Below the pieces are notes generated by a model. The model saw only the letters and a program-made list of their open reading frames with translations, did not search any database and was not told where the DNA came from. Positions 43,074-54,390 of a DNA stretch of 64,000 bases are shown here, one piece after another. The DNA comes from Karstenula rhodostoma CBS 690.94 (lineage: Eukaryota > Ascomycota > Dothideomycetes > Pleosporales > Didymosphaeriaceae): contig MU001498.1 of assembly GCA_010093485.1 (NCBI GenBank), positions 1,751,126 to 1,815,125 of the forward strand, given 5' to 3'. Both the position numbers and the translations under genes were made by a program. Within the stretch, counting starts at the first letter, position 1; the number at the start of each line of letters is the position of its first letter.

Positions 43074-43859
43074 ATGACAGCCGAGCTCAAAGCCCTTTGG
43101 TACTTTGCCTATGGCTCCAACATGAGCGCTGAAAAATTCTCTGATGACCGTGGCATCAAACCTCTCGGTAAACTCCGGACTACCGTTCCTGGCTGGGTTC
43201 TTACTATGAGCATTCCCGGTTTACCCTATCAGGAACCGTCATTCAGCTCCGTCAGGCCGCGAGCCGAAGCGGAAACCGAAGAAATAGACGCCCCCGACGT
43301 TGTTGGACTGGCTTACCTCATCACCAAAGACCAGTATCGCAGGATAGTCGGCTCGGAAGGAGGAGGAATAGCGTATCGTGATATTGAACTCCAAGCTGAA
43401 GTGCTCGACAATCATAAATATCCTGGGAAAATTTTGCCCGTGAGGACCCTTGCCGAGGCCATGTCTCGCTCGCCACCTCCGAGACCTAGTAGACGGTACA
43501 TGGTCAGTATCTTAGTCTCCATGAAATGATTAGATACTTAATGCCACTAGAAACTCCTCTTAGATGGGGTTGAAGAAGCGAAGCTGCCGTCGGAGTACCA
43601 GCAGTATCTCCGTGAAATCCCCACATACCAGCCACCATCTTCCTTCTGGGCTGCGGTGGGCGCCAAAATGTTCATTGCTCTGTTCGGTCCAATCATGTTG
43701 TTTATGGAAATTATTACACATCAGACTATGAAGGACGACGGCACTGCGCCTCGATGGGTGATCTGGCTTGTCCGGTCTGGTATGATGGTAATATGGTCTG
43801 TTCATGACTACCTGTTCGCACCTGTTTTTGGAAGAGGGGACGGGATGCTCCGAATGTAG
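43074..43859 (+). CDS. Gamma-glutamylcyclotransferase (GliK-like)
   Basis: Exon 1 is 43074-43502, the intron 43503-43550 (48 bp) and exon 2 43551-43859, giving 245 residues. The N-terminal motif YFAYGSNMSAEKF is the GGCT phosphate-binding loop. DVVGLAYLITKDQYRRIVGSEGGG carries the conserved region with the catalytic Glu. After SRRYMKLLLDGVEEAKLP a hydrophobic segment (MFIALFGPIMLFMEIITH) suggests a membrane-attached C-terminus. In gliotoxin biosynthesis GliK removes gamma-glutamyl groups from the bis-glutathione intermediate. Its place beside the NRPS and aminotransferase supports that role. The first ATG at 43074 matches the family start. Confidence 0.88.
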
Positions 43860-43941
43860 CAGTAATATCAGATGCGTTGATGCTAGTCTGCGCAACCATG
43901 ATTTTCACATGGTTCAACGATTCATTCGCGTTTGCATCCAT

Positions 43942-45314
43942 CTAGCAAACGGACAAATTCCTATTGCTCGAATCATACACAGATTCCATCCTCCGTAATG
44001 CTTCCGCGAGGTCAGAGGGCTGAACGGCAAACCCAACTCTCATCCAGCCCTTTTCACTCTCCGGGCCATGGTATGCTCTCCCAGGGCTTACCAAAACACC
44101 TGACTCCTTTAACCGATCAACGAATGAGGCTTCGTCTTCCCAGCTCCGTGCGGCCGGGCACATTCTTGCAAAGACGTAAATACCCGCGTTGCATGGGATA
44201 TAGGGAATGTCGTGACTCTTCAGGAAACCAGTCAGGGTAGCATATGCTATGGAGAGCCTGCGGGAGTTTAATGCAAGGAGCGAAAGGAGCTCTGGAGACT
44301 TCAAGAGTGCGGTGGTAAAGACTGTGGAAAGACCAGAGATTTGAGCCATAGAGGCCAAGGCGAGCCCAACCGACATTTCTTGGTTGGATTGGGAGACCAT
44401 ACAGCCCTGGCTTTGTCAGTCATGATCCCCTCTCTCAAACAACAAACATACCATCCTAAACCCACTCTGCCCGAGGTCCTTACTCAGACTCCAGACCATG
44501 TGAACGCGCGACGTATCAACACCCATTTCCACAAGGTCCAGTGAAAGAACCGATGTAAACGGTATGGGTGTCGGCATTTCCGGATTGGGGAATATAGATA
44601 AAGCGTATACTTCGTCTGAAATGAAGTGAATCTTGTGCTTTTGACAGAAACGCAGGCAGTTCTCTAGTACAGTCTTTGGATAACAAAGCGCGAGTGGGTT
44701 ATGTGGATTTGTGATCATCAGGGCTTTTACTGAGCATGTGGAAGTTTTCAGTGCTTCCTCGAGAGCTGGGATAAGCGCGCTAGTCAAGCCTGCGTCTAGG
44801 GTAGGAACAGACACTAAGACAGGCGTCACGGACACTCTTGCGCGAAGCCCAAAATCGAAGCCATTCCAGTAAGGGCCGGGCAGAAGAATTCCGTCTCCAG
44901 GATCGCATATATTGTAGAGAAGGGAGTCGATGCACCCGGATGCACCAGGGGCAACAGCCAAGTGAGATGGTTCAACCCGTCGATGTGGATGGAAGTAGCT
45001 GTTGAAGAAGCTCGCATACGCTTCAAGGAGATCCGGATCGCCTGAAAATCCGATTGGATACGAGAAGTGCTGTAAAGTCAGCAAGCCAAATGTAGATGGG
45101 TTATTGTGCTTACAATCTCCGAGAGATTCTCCACAATCGACGTTTTGCACAATCCAGTCAGCTCCGGTCGTATAAGCCAGTTTTCTGCGGTGGAAAGGTC
45201 TATATTGGCATTCGCCTTGAGATTCCGTTGTCCCACCGCACCCTTGATCTTGGGCATGATTGCTTCCACATTGGAGTGTCCTCTCTCGGAGAGATGGCCT
45301 GTAAGCGACATCAT
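43942..45314 (-). CDS. PLP-dependent aminotransferase/C-S lyase-like enzyme (GliI-like)
   Basis: Exons are 45314-45114, 45069-44452 and 44406-43942 (introns of 44 and 45 bp, phase 0), giving 427 residues. The family N-terminus is present (LKANANIDLSTAENWLIRPEL). The fold-type I core follows: HLAVAPGASGCIDSLLYNIC, PGPYWNGFDFGL, ITNPHNPLALCYPK and ISDEVYALSIF. SLSKDLGQSGFRMG carries the PLP lysine. These 1-aminocyclopropane-carboxylate-synthase-like proteins act in ETP pathways as C-S bond lyases that free the thiols. An in-frame ATG 31 codons upstream (45407) is possible, but its extension is not conserved-looking. It converges on the GGCT gene (82 bp apart) and diverges from the ABC transporter. 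Confidence 0.87.
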
Positions 45315-45463
45315 TGCGCAAACGCCTCTGAATACTGCCCCAAACACTAGAAGACGATCTGATCGTAATAGAAAGGTTTTCTTGATGTAACAATTGCCAG
45401 TGTTCATAGACCGCTAGATGTCTGAAGTAGCCCGCGCATGCAGATCCCGTGTCATGCACATTT

Positions 45464-45474
45464 TCGGGGTCCGG
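45464..45474. promoter_or_regulatory. Palindromic Zn2Cys6-type site (TCGGGGTCCGG)
   Basis: Fits YCGGNNNCCGR. It is in the 250-bp divergent promoter between the aminotransferase (start 45314) and the ABC transporter (start 45565), 150 and 91 bp from the two ATGs. Confidence 0.55.
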
Positions 45475-45564
45475 AGTGGTATGAACTACCAAAAATGCTC
45501 CGCAAGCTCCGCACTGCCACCCGAAAAGTCTCTCATACCGACGCAGAAGATACCGCACAACAAC

Positions 45565-48176
45565 ATGTCTGCTTTTTTGCTCTGTGTTTACCCCATTGGG
45601 CTGTACGCCGTGCGTTTATTCTCACCGTTCATTCGCTTGCAAGAGAATGCACGGCTGCAGCACGAGCACAAACGCTACCGATGCGATTCAATGTGGTTAT
45701 TACAAACGCTCCTCACCCTAAGCTCGGTATGGCTGAAGTAAACCCTTTTGACGCTCATTGACGGTTATCCCTAGTTTACCAGCAGTGCCCTTACAATACG
45801 CCCGTTTCTATCAGAACTACGTGGGCATGACAACAGCCGCACCCAGGAAGGTTATCTGGTACTCATCATGTGCGCATCTCGTGGGCATTCTGACCATTAC
45901 TACAGGTTTGCTACATTGCCGTCGCATTCTACTTTGCTGCGGGCCTCCTACCCGATCCTCATGGCCCTTTTTTCCCTATGCAAGTACATTGCAATAGCTG
46001 GGTGTACTCCCTCATCCTCGAGATCATGATAATTCTTTTTCCTACCCAAGCTTCAGAACGAGATATTGCCCACTTCGTACTTGGCATCGTACGAGCGGTA
46101 CTTCTGATATGCATGTTTGGGATTTACGTCAGTGCGAACTACAGCAGTTTGTATGGCATGATAGACGAAGAGGAGGTGGAATCTTTAATTTCGAATGTCA
46201 GTTCAACTGCAAAAAGCGGTTGGTACAACTATGTGGTTGGGTTCCGCGTCCTATTCCCGTACTTGTGGTGAGTGGATGTTACACAAGAAGGTGATTATAT
46301 GCTTACTACCCGAGGCCATCCGATTCTCGCAAGCAGCAACTCATCCTCATGGTCAGTTTGTTCCTGATGCTTGCTCAACGGGCTGTCAATATTCTTGTTC
46401 CGTATCAGATCGAAATTCTCATTGCTTCTCTTGGCATTGGAAACACCAGTTTCAAAGAAATAGGCCTCTACATTTTATATCGCGGTCTCCAGGGACAGCA
46501 AGGGATTGTTGGATCCTTGCGCGCAATTATTTGGATTCCAGTCGGTCAAAGTCTATTCAGAAGGCTCACCTGCGCGGCGTTTGACCATGTACTTGGCTTG
46601 TCGCTCGATTTTCATCTTAGTAAGCGCCTCGGCGAAGTTATGAGTGCTCTCGGAAAGGGCAGCGCTCTGAATACGTTCCTAGATAGCTTTGCTTTCCAAC
46701 TCTTCCCAATGGTGTTTGATCTTGCTGTCGCGGCACTTTATTTTTCAATGCGGTTTGACGCATTCTACTCTTTGATCTTAATTGGGATCATGTGGAGTTA
46801 CATCTACACAACAATCTACATGGCGCAGTGGCGTGCCAAAGCACGGCGCGGCATGGCCGTGAAAGACCGTGAGATGGACGCACAAAAGTAAGCATAGCTT
46901 ATCCCCTGTGTTGTTTTTTCTGAAATTGCCAGGGTCGACACGATGATGTCGTATGAAACAGTACACCATAACAGCGCTGCGGTGGTTGAGAGTGCCCGGT
47001 TCGGCGAACACGTTCAAGACTACCAAAAGGCAGAATTTTCTGTCCTCTGGTCCCTTAATGCGCTGAATATAGTGCAAAACCTGATTCTAACGCTGGGTCT
47101 ATCCCTCTTCATTCTCCTCGCTGCACTCGAGATTGAGATTGGCATACACAAGATCCCTATGCTCGTGAGTGTTCTGGCCTACTTTACTCAGCTCCAAGCG
47201 CCGCTCCAATTTTTTGGGAGCTTTTATAATCAAGTACAAAACAACCTTGTTGATTCCGAGAGGATGCTCGACTTGGTACGTGTTTATTCCTCTTGAATAA
47301 TGCAATGCTCATGCCAGGATAGTTCAACCTCAAGCCAACCATAGTGGATTCTCCGAACGCTAAAAGTCTCACGGACTGTGTAGGACGCATATCCTTTCGC
47401 AACGTCTCATTTGCCTTTGATCATCGCCAGCTAGCTGTTTCCAATTTGTCGTTCACAGTCGAGCCGGGAACCTCCACAGCTATAGTTGGGGAGAGCGGTA
47501 GTGGCAAGTCGACGTGTTTGAAGCTTCTATTCCGATTCTATGACGTAAACCAGGGAAGCATTCAGGTTGACGGACGTGACATACGAGATCTGCAGATCAG
47601 AAGCTACCGCAAGCACCTGGCTGTTGTGCCACAAGAGACGATTCTCTTCAACGCGAGCATTATGTATAACCTGCAGTACGCACGGCTTGATGCCACAAGG
47701 GAAGAGATTTATCAAGTCTGTCGAGCAGCTAGTATACACGATAGAATCATGAGCTTTCCGGAAGAATATGAAACCAAAGTGGGGGAGAGAGGGATGCGGC
47801 TCTCAGGTGGAGAGAAACAAAGAGTCAGTGCCTCATCATATGTCGTCCTAAGCGCTAATGAAAGCAGATTGCCATTGCGAGGGCGATCTTAAAGAATCCC
47901 AAAATCGTTCTCATGGACGAGGCAACTGCGTCATTGGATTCGCACACTGAGAAACAGATTCAAGAATCGTTGGAAGTGGTCACGAAGGCAAAAACGACTA
48001 TTGTCATTGCACATCGCCTTTCAACAGTCATAAATTGCGACCAGATTATTGTCCTTCACGAGGGGCGAATTGTTGAGCAGGGAACGCACGAGGCTCTACT
48101 AGGGAATCAGGGCAGGTATGCATCAATGTGGGAGAAGCAGACTGAAACACTAGCCCAGAACGATAGCGACCTCTAA
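45565..48176 (+). CDS. ABC half-transporter of the heavy-metal-tolerance (HMT/ABCB) type
   Basis: Seven exons with matching phases give 777 residues: 45565-45726, 45775-45858, 45906-46267, 46315-46887, 46933-47275, 47323-47823 and 47868-48176. The first two junctions rest on phase and branch points only. An N-terminal membrane region (about five helices) leads to a TMD starting SRKQQLILMVSLFLML. The nucleotide-binding domain has Walker A GESGSGKST, Q-loop PQETILFNASI, signature LSGGEKQR, Walker B IVLMDEATASLD and switch AHRLST; all are intact. One TMD-NBD set means it works as a dimer. Sirodesmin's SirA is an ABC exporter giving self-protection, and the same role is likely here. Confidence 0.83.
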
Positions 48177-48179
48177 TTC

Positions 48180-48324
48180 TACCTTCGGGGGGCCGGCCGT
48201 TATTCAGTCACGTCGTAGCTCAGCTAATTGAATTTTACTCCTTCTGTTAGCCTAGCTCTCTAACTGGCTCTCAGGCCGTTCCCTCGGCACGTGACTGAAA
48301 TACGGCCGGCCCCCCCCGAAGGTA
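48180..48324. mobile_element. Tc1/mariner-like MITE directly after the ABC transporter gene
   Basis: A 145-bp element with strong terminal inverted repeats. The left end is TACCTTCGGGGGGCCGGCCG..TCAGTCACGT and the right end ACGTGACTGAAATACGGCCGG...CGAAGGTA, about 33 bp with few differences. Both ends show TA, consistent with a TA target duplication. No coding capacity. It lies 4 bp downstream of the transporter's stop codon, so it probably supplies the 3' UTR. Confidence 0.75.
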
Positions 48325-48417
48325 GGAGGAAATATCATATTGCAGTGCTAAAAGTCACTTGGGAGTTTTCACGGTCTATGGCTGGCCAATTGTTGTGCTT
48401 CCTTCAGTTGCCGACAG

Positions 48418-48439
48418 TCGGATCCCGACCGGCCACCGG
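48418..48439. promoter_or_regulatory. Tandem pair of YCGGN3CCGR sites without an adjacent gene start
   Basis: TCGGATCCCGA (48418-48428) is followed directly by CCGGCCACCGG (48429-48439). The first matches the ETP regulator consensus exactly. The pair lies between two convergent genes (ABC transporter and methyltransferase), where no promoter is expected. The same abutted arrangement occurs upstream of the first P450 (58286-58307). Confidence 0.5.
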
Positions 48440-48814
48440 ACGGCCCCCGTTGTGCTCTACACGTGACAGGTTCTACGGAAATGTGAAATTTTTGCAGCTT
48501 CAACTCCAAATCAACTGCTCAGGAATAAAGGCAGAAAACCATGTATTCCGGCGAGCATTGTTCAATCACGTGTTATTAAGATGACAGTAGCACGGAGGAG
48601 AATAACGTGTTCCACATGTAGTAAAGCTGCAGAACACATCACTTGAGGGGATCTTGCTGATTTACACTCAGGATTAGGGTGTCGGTGAAGAAAGAAGAGA
48701 CTGCAAAACTCTATAGTCTAAATATTCGTGCGTGCGCTGCTACCTGCCTAATAATTTAATTGCGAGTAGTTACTATTTAAAGACGCGCCGTTGTAATTGT
48801 TACCTAAACTTCAA

Positions 48815-48874
48815 GCAACGCGCCGCTCCTCTACAGAGCCGGCCCCCTGAGTTACCCAGCCCAACAACCTCCTG
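48815..48874. repeat. 60-bp dispersed repeat, copy 1
   Basis: GCAACGCGCCGCTCCTCTAC followed by (A/G)AGCCGG(C/T)(C/T)CC and CCAGCCCAA. It matches 54609-54668 in the same orientation at roughly 85% identity. Both copies are in gaps of the cluster. No terminal repeats or target duplications are visible. Confidence 0.65.
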
Positions 48875-48965
48875 ATCCTACTGAGTTACACTTGAGTCAT
48901 TGTACGGATACGAAGATCTATCGTAAGAGCTGTTTCTTCGTATAGAATTTTTCTTCCTGTCAAGC

Positions 48966-51264
48966 TCATTTAGGTGCATGTATAGCAAAGCATCTGACCT
49001 CTACACTCTCTCTAGCTTGTACGTCTGGTGGTGTGTCAGGGTGATGGAATGCCGCATGAGCGCAGACTTGTGCACATTAGCTATACCCGCGCCCAACGGC
49101 CCAATCGGAGACTCACATTGGCTCACACCAGCCTTGTTGTCCCAAATCTTGATCAGTGTGACTTCTCTCGTTGTCTGTTTATCAAGATAGAACCACTTTT
49201 GGTCGTCGTCATAGGTGAATGTAGCCGTCTGCCCTCTCTGCTCAAAGTCACCCTTCAATAGATCGCAGGGGTGCATGTTGGAAGTAGAGCAGCTTCCATA
49301 GTCCATAGTGGCTAGTGGCCAGTCTTGCACAGGTTCGATGAGTGGGCGCCAGACGCTAAGGTGGAGTTAGCAAGATGCTTGTCTGTTCTATAGAGTGAGT
49401 ACCTACTTGATTATTTGGACGCGGCCTTCTAATATTGCATCGACGTCTTCTGTATCTGCAACATTCATCTTGAGTCTTCGCACTGCCCCTTCCAGGGACT
49501 GGTCGCAATGCACCTGCAGAAAGTCAGTACCACCACGAGAGGTTCAAAAAAAACATACCATTGTTGCGGGTTGCTCTTTTCCGTCTTCATTCTCAGTCTG
49601 TTCCAGTTCAACCCTTCTTTTTCTCAGTGTGTGGTCGAAGATGATCACGCGTTGGGCCCCTGTTACTTCTTTGATCAGCGACTCCACGTGCGGATAGTAT
49701 AATCGCTCGACGGCTCCCTGATTGTTCACTCGTAGAGACTGGATAAGATCTGCCGCCACGTTGTCGTCATGATACTCGAAGCCGTACGTATCGAGATCAA
49801 ACTGGGACTTGGTGGGTCTTGCGTCCGTGATTGCGACAGTATAGTCTTTCCACTGGAAGTTCATCCGGTCGAAGCCTTCCACAGGATTGATACGGATGTA
49901 GAGATTACCACGCTTCGTATCCCAGGGCCCAAGAAAGCGGAGAGTTGCATTTATCGGTCTTGATTCGATCCCATCCACAGCGTGACTTTGCAGATCATCC
50001 CATACTGGTACAAATTCAATCGCCGATGTCCACGCATTGCGAAGCGGATAGATTTTCTGCACCTTCCATCCGGTCTGTGTAGCCAAACGAATCCATTGAT
50101 CCTCGTCCCGCTCCTGACCACCCACAGCCACCATCATGTTCAAGTCCCCATACCTTGATATCCGGCCTGTATGGCCGTCGCGCAGTAGAGATTCGAGAAT
50201 GACCAGGCGACTCAGTCTGGTACGCCGTACCGCGCGACGGATGTTTCTCAGTATAATTGCCGCTTTCTCGTCATCCCAGTCGTGAAGGCACCATTTCATA
50301 GTATAGACCTCGGAAGAAGGGACAACTTCGAGAAAGTCCCCTGTAACAAGGTGTTCAGGGGGAACACGGTCACCAACATCACGATACTGCCCGCCCGACG
50401 AGTGGAAATTAAGCTTCGCCTGTTCGATAACTTCAGGTAAGTCCAGGATTCCGCCATGCATCTTTTCGTATTTGCGAAGGAGAAGGACAACTAGGCCACC
50501 GCCGCCGCCGCCAATGTCGAGAAAAGAGCATTCGGCTACTTGGTTCCATGGATAGTCTTCTAGGATCCCTGGAGCTTGAGCGATGGCACCACTGCTTAGG
50601 GTTTGATGCAGCTTAGGAACCCAACCCTGTTGTGTGAAGTATGTGAACATGCTATCATCTGTGCCGTAATTGATCTGGGCCGGGGAGCGCCAAGTGTCCT
50701 TGCCTGTAGCGAGTGGGATTCCGCGCGCCATATCGTAAAACTCGTTTCCATACAGAGTAACCCATGTGTGCCATTGGGTCCAATGATTGGTTTGCAACAG
50801 CGTGGAGACATGGTTGTTAGAGTAGAGTTTAGTCGACGGGTCGTATGCGTAAATTCCTTCATTGTAGAGTGTGCGCATGATCTGCCCGAGTCTATCCGAC
50901 CTCGAACCAATCGTCTCTGCTATGGAATGCAGTGGTTTTGGCCCAGAGATGAGGATATCCGAGATTCCTAGTTGTACAGCTGCACAGAGACATTTTGTTT
51001 TCATGTAGCCTTGCTCATAAGCGGATGAAGGAGGATATATGAGGGCATCGTACCTAAAAAATGATCGGCTAGAACAAGGTGGCCTGGTTCTAGAAGCAAG
51101 CGCACGTCGGATAACAAGTCGAGAGCCTCGTTTGCGAGTTGATGAACAGCAACGTTTGGGAGCTTTTCAGTGTCATGGAGCAAAGAGTAAATGTCGTTAT
51201 CGGCTTTCAAGTGTTGCGAGGTAGCTCTCAACGAGCGGATGAGATCCTGGAGCATATTTTCCAT
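48966..51264 (-). CDS. O-methyltransferase (GliM-like) fused to a CmcJ/AsaB-like domain
   Basis: Five exons with agreeing phases give 698 residues: 51264-51054, 51009-49559, 49513-49407, 49355-49129 and 49066-48966. Residues 1-410 are a class I O-methyltransferase with a dimerisation/winged-helix part (LHSIAETIGSRSDRLGQIMRTL). Its SAM loop is FLDIGGGGGGLVVLLL, its catalytic region KWCLHDWDDEKAAIILRNI. From about 435 it becomes a CmcJ-like (AsaB/GA4-desaturase-type) domain: IRINPVEGFDRMNFQ, GFEYHDDNVAADL, VHCDQSLEGAVRR, GRVQIINVWRPL, VQDWPLA, CAHAAFHHP and ARESVEVR. The HxD pair (VHCDQS) and the terminal Arg-Glu-Ser typical of that family are present. The join lies inside exon 2, an open frame of 1.4 kb, so the fusion is real unless misassembled. 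GliM-type enzymes methylate oxygen; the CmcJ part may hydroxylate or desaturate. Confidence 0.83.
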
Positions 51265-51355
51265 GATGCGATCGTGCTCGAGAAAGAACTACAGTGCCGT
51301 GCGTATATTCTGGGACCTTTTCAGACGAGATCGGTGTATAGATGACAAAAGCATC

Positions 51356-51366
51356 TCGGGGCCCGA
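51356..51366. promoter_or_regulatory. Palindromic Zn2Cys6-type site (TCGGGGCCCGA)
   Basis: An exact TCGGNNNCCGA match in the 172-bp divergent promoter of the methyltransferase fusion (start 51264) and the MFS gene (start 51437), 92 and 71 bp from the ATGs. Confidence 0.65.
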
Positions 51367-51436
51367 CCACCGAAACTGGTCGACTATGCAAAATCTTGCC
51401 TGTTTGCGTGAACAGAACGTCTGCTTATCCTCAACC

Positions 51437-52913
51437 ATGGACGGTACTTCACGATATGCAGATGAAGAGACAGCTGGACTTCTCGCCCGGACTGAACAGG
51501 ATCAAGACATTGGTACTTTCAGTGAAGATTCTTTTTGCCCTGATCGTCTCTTGCCTATCGCTCTGCTGGCCGCGTTAGCAATGGCCGCGACGTCGGCAAC
51601 AGCGTACTTCGCGTACGCAACCCTCATCTGTCACGATCCTACACACTGCAATGGAGACGAAACAAACAAATACACCGGGATGGTAGCTTTAACTACGTGC
51701 ATGTCGAACATTCTCGGTATGCTAGCCTTGGGATGGCTCCAGAAATTGCTGTCGACCCATCGAAAACTAGGATTGCAGCTCTGGATTCTCTGCCGCTCGA
51801 TGAGCGCCGTGATGCTGCTGCTCGGAAGTGAGTGGAAAGCAGAGTTCATGGCTGCCCATGCTTATCTGTAATACAGTCTTTCTAAGAAATACCTATGCAG
51901 CGCTTTCTGGCCGTATCTTTGAAGGTCTTGCATCCGATAATCTGCTGTTCTTTACCCTCAACATTATATATGCACAGACTGCAAGTAAAGAGAAGACTTT
52001 CGCTCTTATACGATATTCGCTCGCTTTGTACTTGATCGGCATCTCTGTAAGTCCGTTCGTGGCCGGTCTGTTCGAGAATTTTATCGTTAGTTTCTTCATG
52101 GCGATTTGCCTCTTTGCAATCACCATAGGATACGTGCAGCTCGTCATACCAGGTGCTATTGAGGGCAGGTTCGAAACAGGAGAAGCCCGGGCATATGACA
52201 CCTGCAGCGATGATGAGATACGAGTTCAAATCTCACTCTGTCGATTGAAGCAGTGGTTTGGCCGGGTATGCAGCTGCATGCTTGCCCCGTCGGTACTTTT
52301 CAAGAAACAACCCTTGTTTCTCTTCGTCGGCACCAGCTTGTTCTTGTACAACGTGGTTCAGTCGTACATTTTCAATGCGCTCCTGGTGCATACATCTATC
52401 CAGTTTGGGTTCGCAAGCCGGGAGAACGGGCTGCTGGTGTGCATTGCACACTCTGTTGCTGCTCTGTACATCGTATGTAGCATGCGTGTTAACCTAAGCC
52501 TTACCAAGAAAGAGGGCAGCACGCAAAGCGCAGGCAGTTTCCAAGGCAGGGTTGGAATGCTGACGGTTACATCCATCTTGGTTCAGAGTCTATCGGTTGC
52601 CGGCATAGGAATGTCCGATCGACCTTGGCAAGTGTACACGGCGACGGTGTTCCTCGCCCTAGGCCTGTCTACGCCTTCGTTCATCAAAGTTTACTCCCTC
52701 GGACATTTTGATGGTCACGAGAAAGCGGCAGCAATCACTGCTTTGGCAATGATGGAGGGCTTGGGAAGTGTAGTGGGGCCTTTTGTGTTGGGAGGCTGGC
52801 AGACGTACATGTACAGCAGAAGAGGGGTGTTCTTCGGCGCGTCTGCGGTTCTGGGGGCTGCAGCTGCCTCGTTCGGGATTGGTTTCGCAAGGATGTGGAT
52901 AAGGCGCGAGTGA
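51437..52913 (+). CDS. Major facilitator superfamily transporter
   Basis: Exon 1 is 51437-51827, the intron 51828-51900 and exon 2 51901-52913, giving 467 residues with about 12 membrane segments. The first is LLPIALLAALAMAATSATAYFAYA; a Cys pair (ICHDPTHC) follows in the first outside loop. The central loop carries a charged stretch (RFETGEARAYDTCSDDE). The second half runs LFLFVGTSLFLYNVVQSYIF to the end at GIGFARMWIRRE. ETP clusters usually carry an MFS pump (GliA) for export. This one is a shorter 12-helix type rather than the 14-helix GliA type, so its closest relatives may lie in other families. It diverges from the methyltransferase fusion. Confidence 0.83.
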
Positions 52914-53170
52914 GGGAAGCACGCTGCAAGACAAGTGGGCTTTCGTTCCGCTGCCTAGTATATTAACTTGCATGCCAAGATTTGGTGAATGTGGCCAAAT
53001 TGCTATCGTACCTTCGCTGCATTCATCCGCCTCGTCGGCGCACTGATGCGAAGTGTACGCTGCCGGTTGCGCCTCGTCCATACATCTGCAAGAATTAGTA
53101 TAACACTATCGCAAGATTACCGTATCTCTCATCATCCCAAAAACCTTTGCGCCATCAGCCACCAACAGCC

Positions 53171-54390
53171 ATGTCGGATAGCGCGCAGGGCCAGGCACCC
53201 AAAAACCCCAAGCTAAGATCAGCCTGCGACCAATGCAACCTCTCAAAGGTGTGTACATGTATCTCAGCTTTTCGCTCGTCTCCTCGCGTTCTTCTCACCG
53301 CTGCTAGGTCAAGTGCAGTGGTCATCGCGACGGCTGCACTCGCTGCCGCAACCTGCGCGTCGAGTGTGTCTATGGAGAGTCGCGCGTAGGAAAAGTGCAG
53401 CCCCCGCGCAAACGCAAGAAATCTGAACAACACACCGTCTCAATTGAGTCGCCCATCCGGATTGATGAAGGCTCGTTGGAAGTTGCGCTGCAGCAGTGGC
53501 CTTCTGACACGTGGGGCGCAACATCGTGGGAAGGCGACACGCTTTCCCTCAACGACATGTTTGAAAACTTGGATGCGACCGTCGACACCAACAACAATTC
53601 CAGCGCGGACGACACTCTGGATTCCATGATAAGCCTTGATGCGCTCGGCTCACAGCCGTCTCCGGCGAGCCGTCTGCTCTCCGGCTCCTCCACCACCTCA
53701 TCGAGAGATTCCGCCTTGTCTATACTCGAGTCGAATCGCAACTCAGGGTCATCCGTTACCCCAAAAGTACCCCACCCGCTTCCTACTTTGCCATCTAGCA
53801 CCAATTTGCCCTCTTCACGCACAGCAGCACAGAGCGAGCCAATCCTGACAAGGTCCAAGATGGACAGCAAATGTTTCCTAGCCTGCACACAAATTCTCAT
53901 CACCCTCGAGAACTACATCGTCTCAGAACTCAAGGCACTAGATCTGATCCTAAGCGTGGTCCGCAAAGCTTGCGATGAGCTTCGCCGATTAATACAGTAC
54001 CAGCAGGAGTCACGGTGCGATCGGTGTTTATTCTTGTTTGTAGCCACCATGCACCAAGTGGTGGAGTTACTAGACGCAGGTTCCCGCTGCATGAACGACA
54101 ATGAAGACGCGCACCATGATATGCCGGGTGCCTTGAACTCAGGATTCATTCCCTCGTTTGGCTTTGGTGGCTTTTCGGTGTCGGCCGAGGACCAGCGTTC
54201 CTGGAAGGTCCACCTCATTCGAAGAGAGACCCAGCATGTGGATGAAGCATTCAAATGTCTCGTTGCGCTTTCCAAACTTGGGCCGCCCTCCTGTGCCCCG
54301 ACAGATCCCGAGAGCGTGAAGCAGAGGGAAAACTGTATAACGGGATTGCAAACTCGGTTCAAAGAAATCTGCGAGAGGATGTTTGAGTGA
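53171..54390 (+). CDS. Zn2Cys6 transcription factor (GliZ/AflR-like cluster regulator)
   Basis: Exon 1 is 53171-53248, the intron 53249-53307 and exon 2 53308-54390, giving 386 residues. The intron splits the finger: CDQCNLSK joins VKCSGHRDGCTRCRNLRVECVYG. All six Cys are present with AflR-like spacing, followed by a basic linker (GKVQPPRKRKKSEQ). The rest is a Ser/Thr-rich region and a C-terminal helical part with CFLACTQILITLENYIVSELKAL and MHQVVELLDAGSRCMND, resembling the AflR regulatory domain. It is the likely activator of the cluster and the likely binder of the YCGGN3CCGR palindromes. No such palindrome is seen in its own 257-bp upstream region. Confidence 0.87.

Larger units (their letters stand above)
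48177..48965. other. Convergent intergenic region with MITE, orphan sites and a dispersed repeat
   Basis: This 790-bp gap is long for convergent genes of this cluster. It contains the MITE, the orphan tandem palindromes and a 60-bp dispersed repeat (48815-48874). No open gene is present; the only ATG frame soon after the palindromes (about 48540) ends after a dozen codons. Confidence 0.55.
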
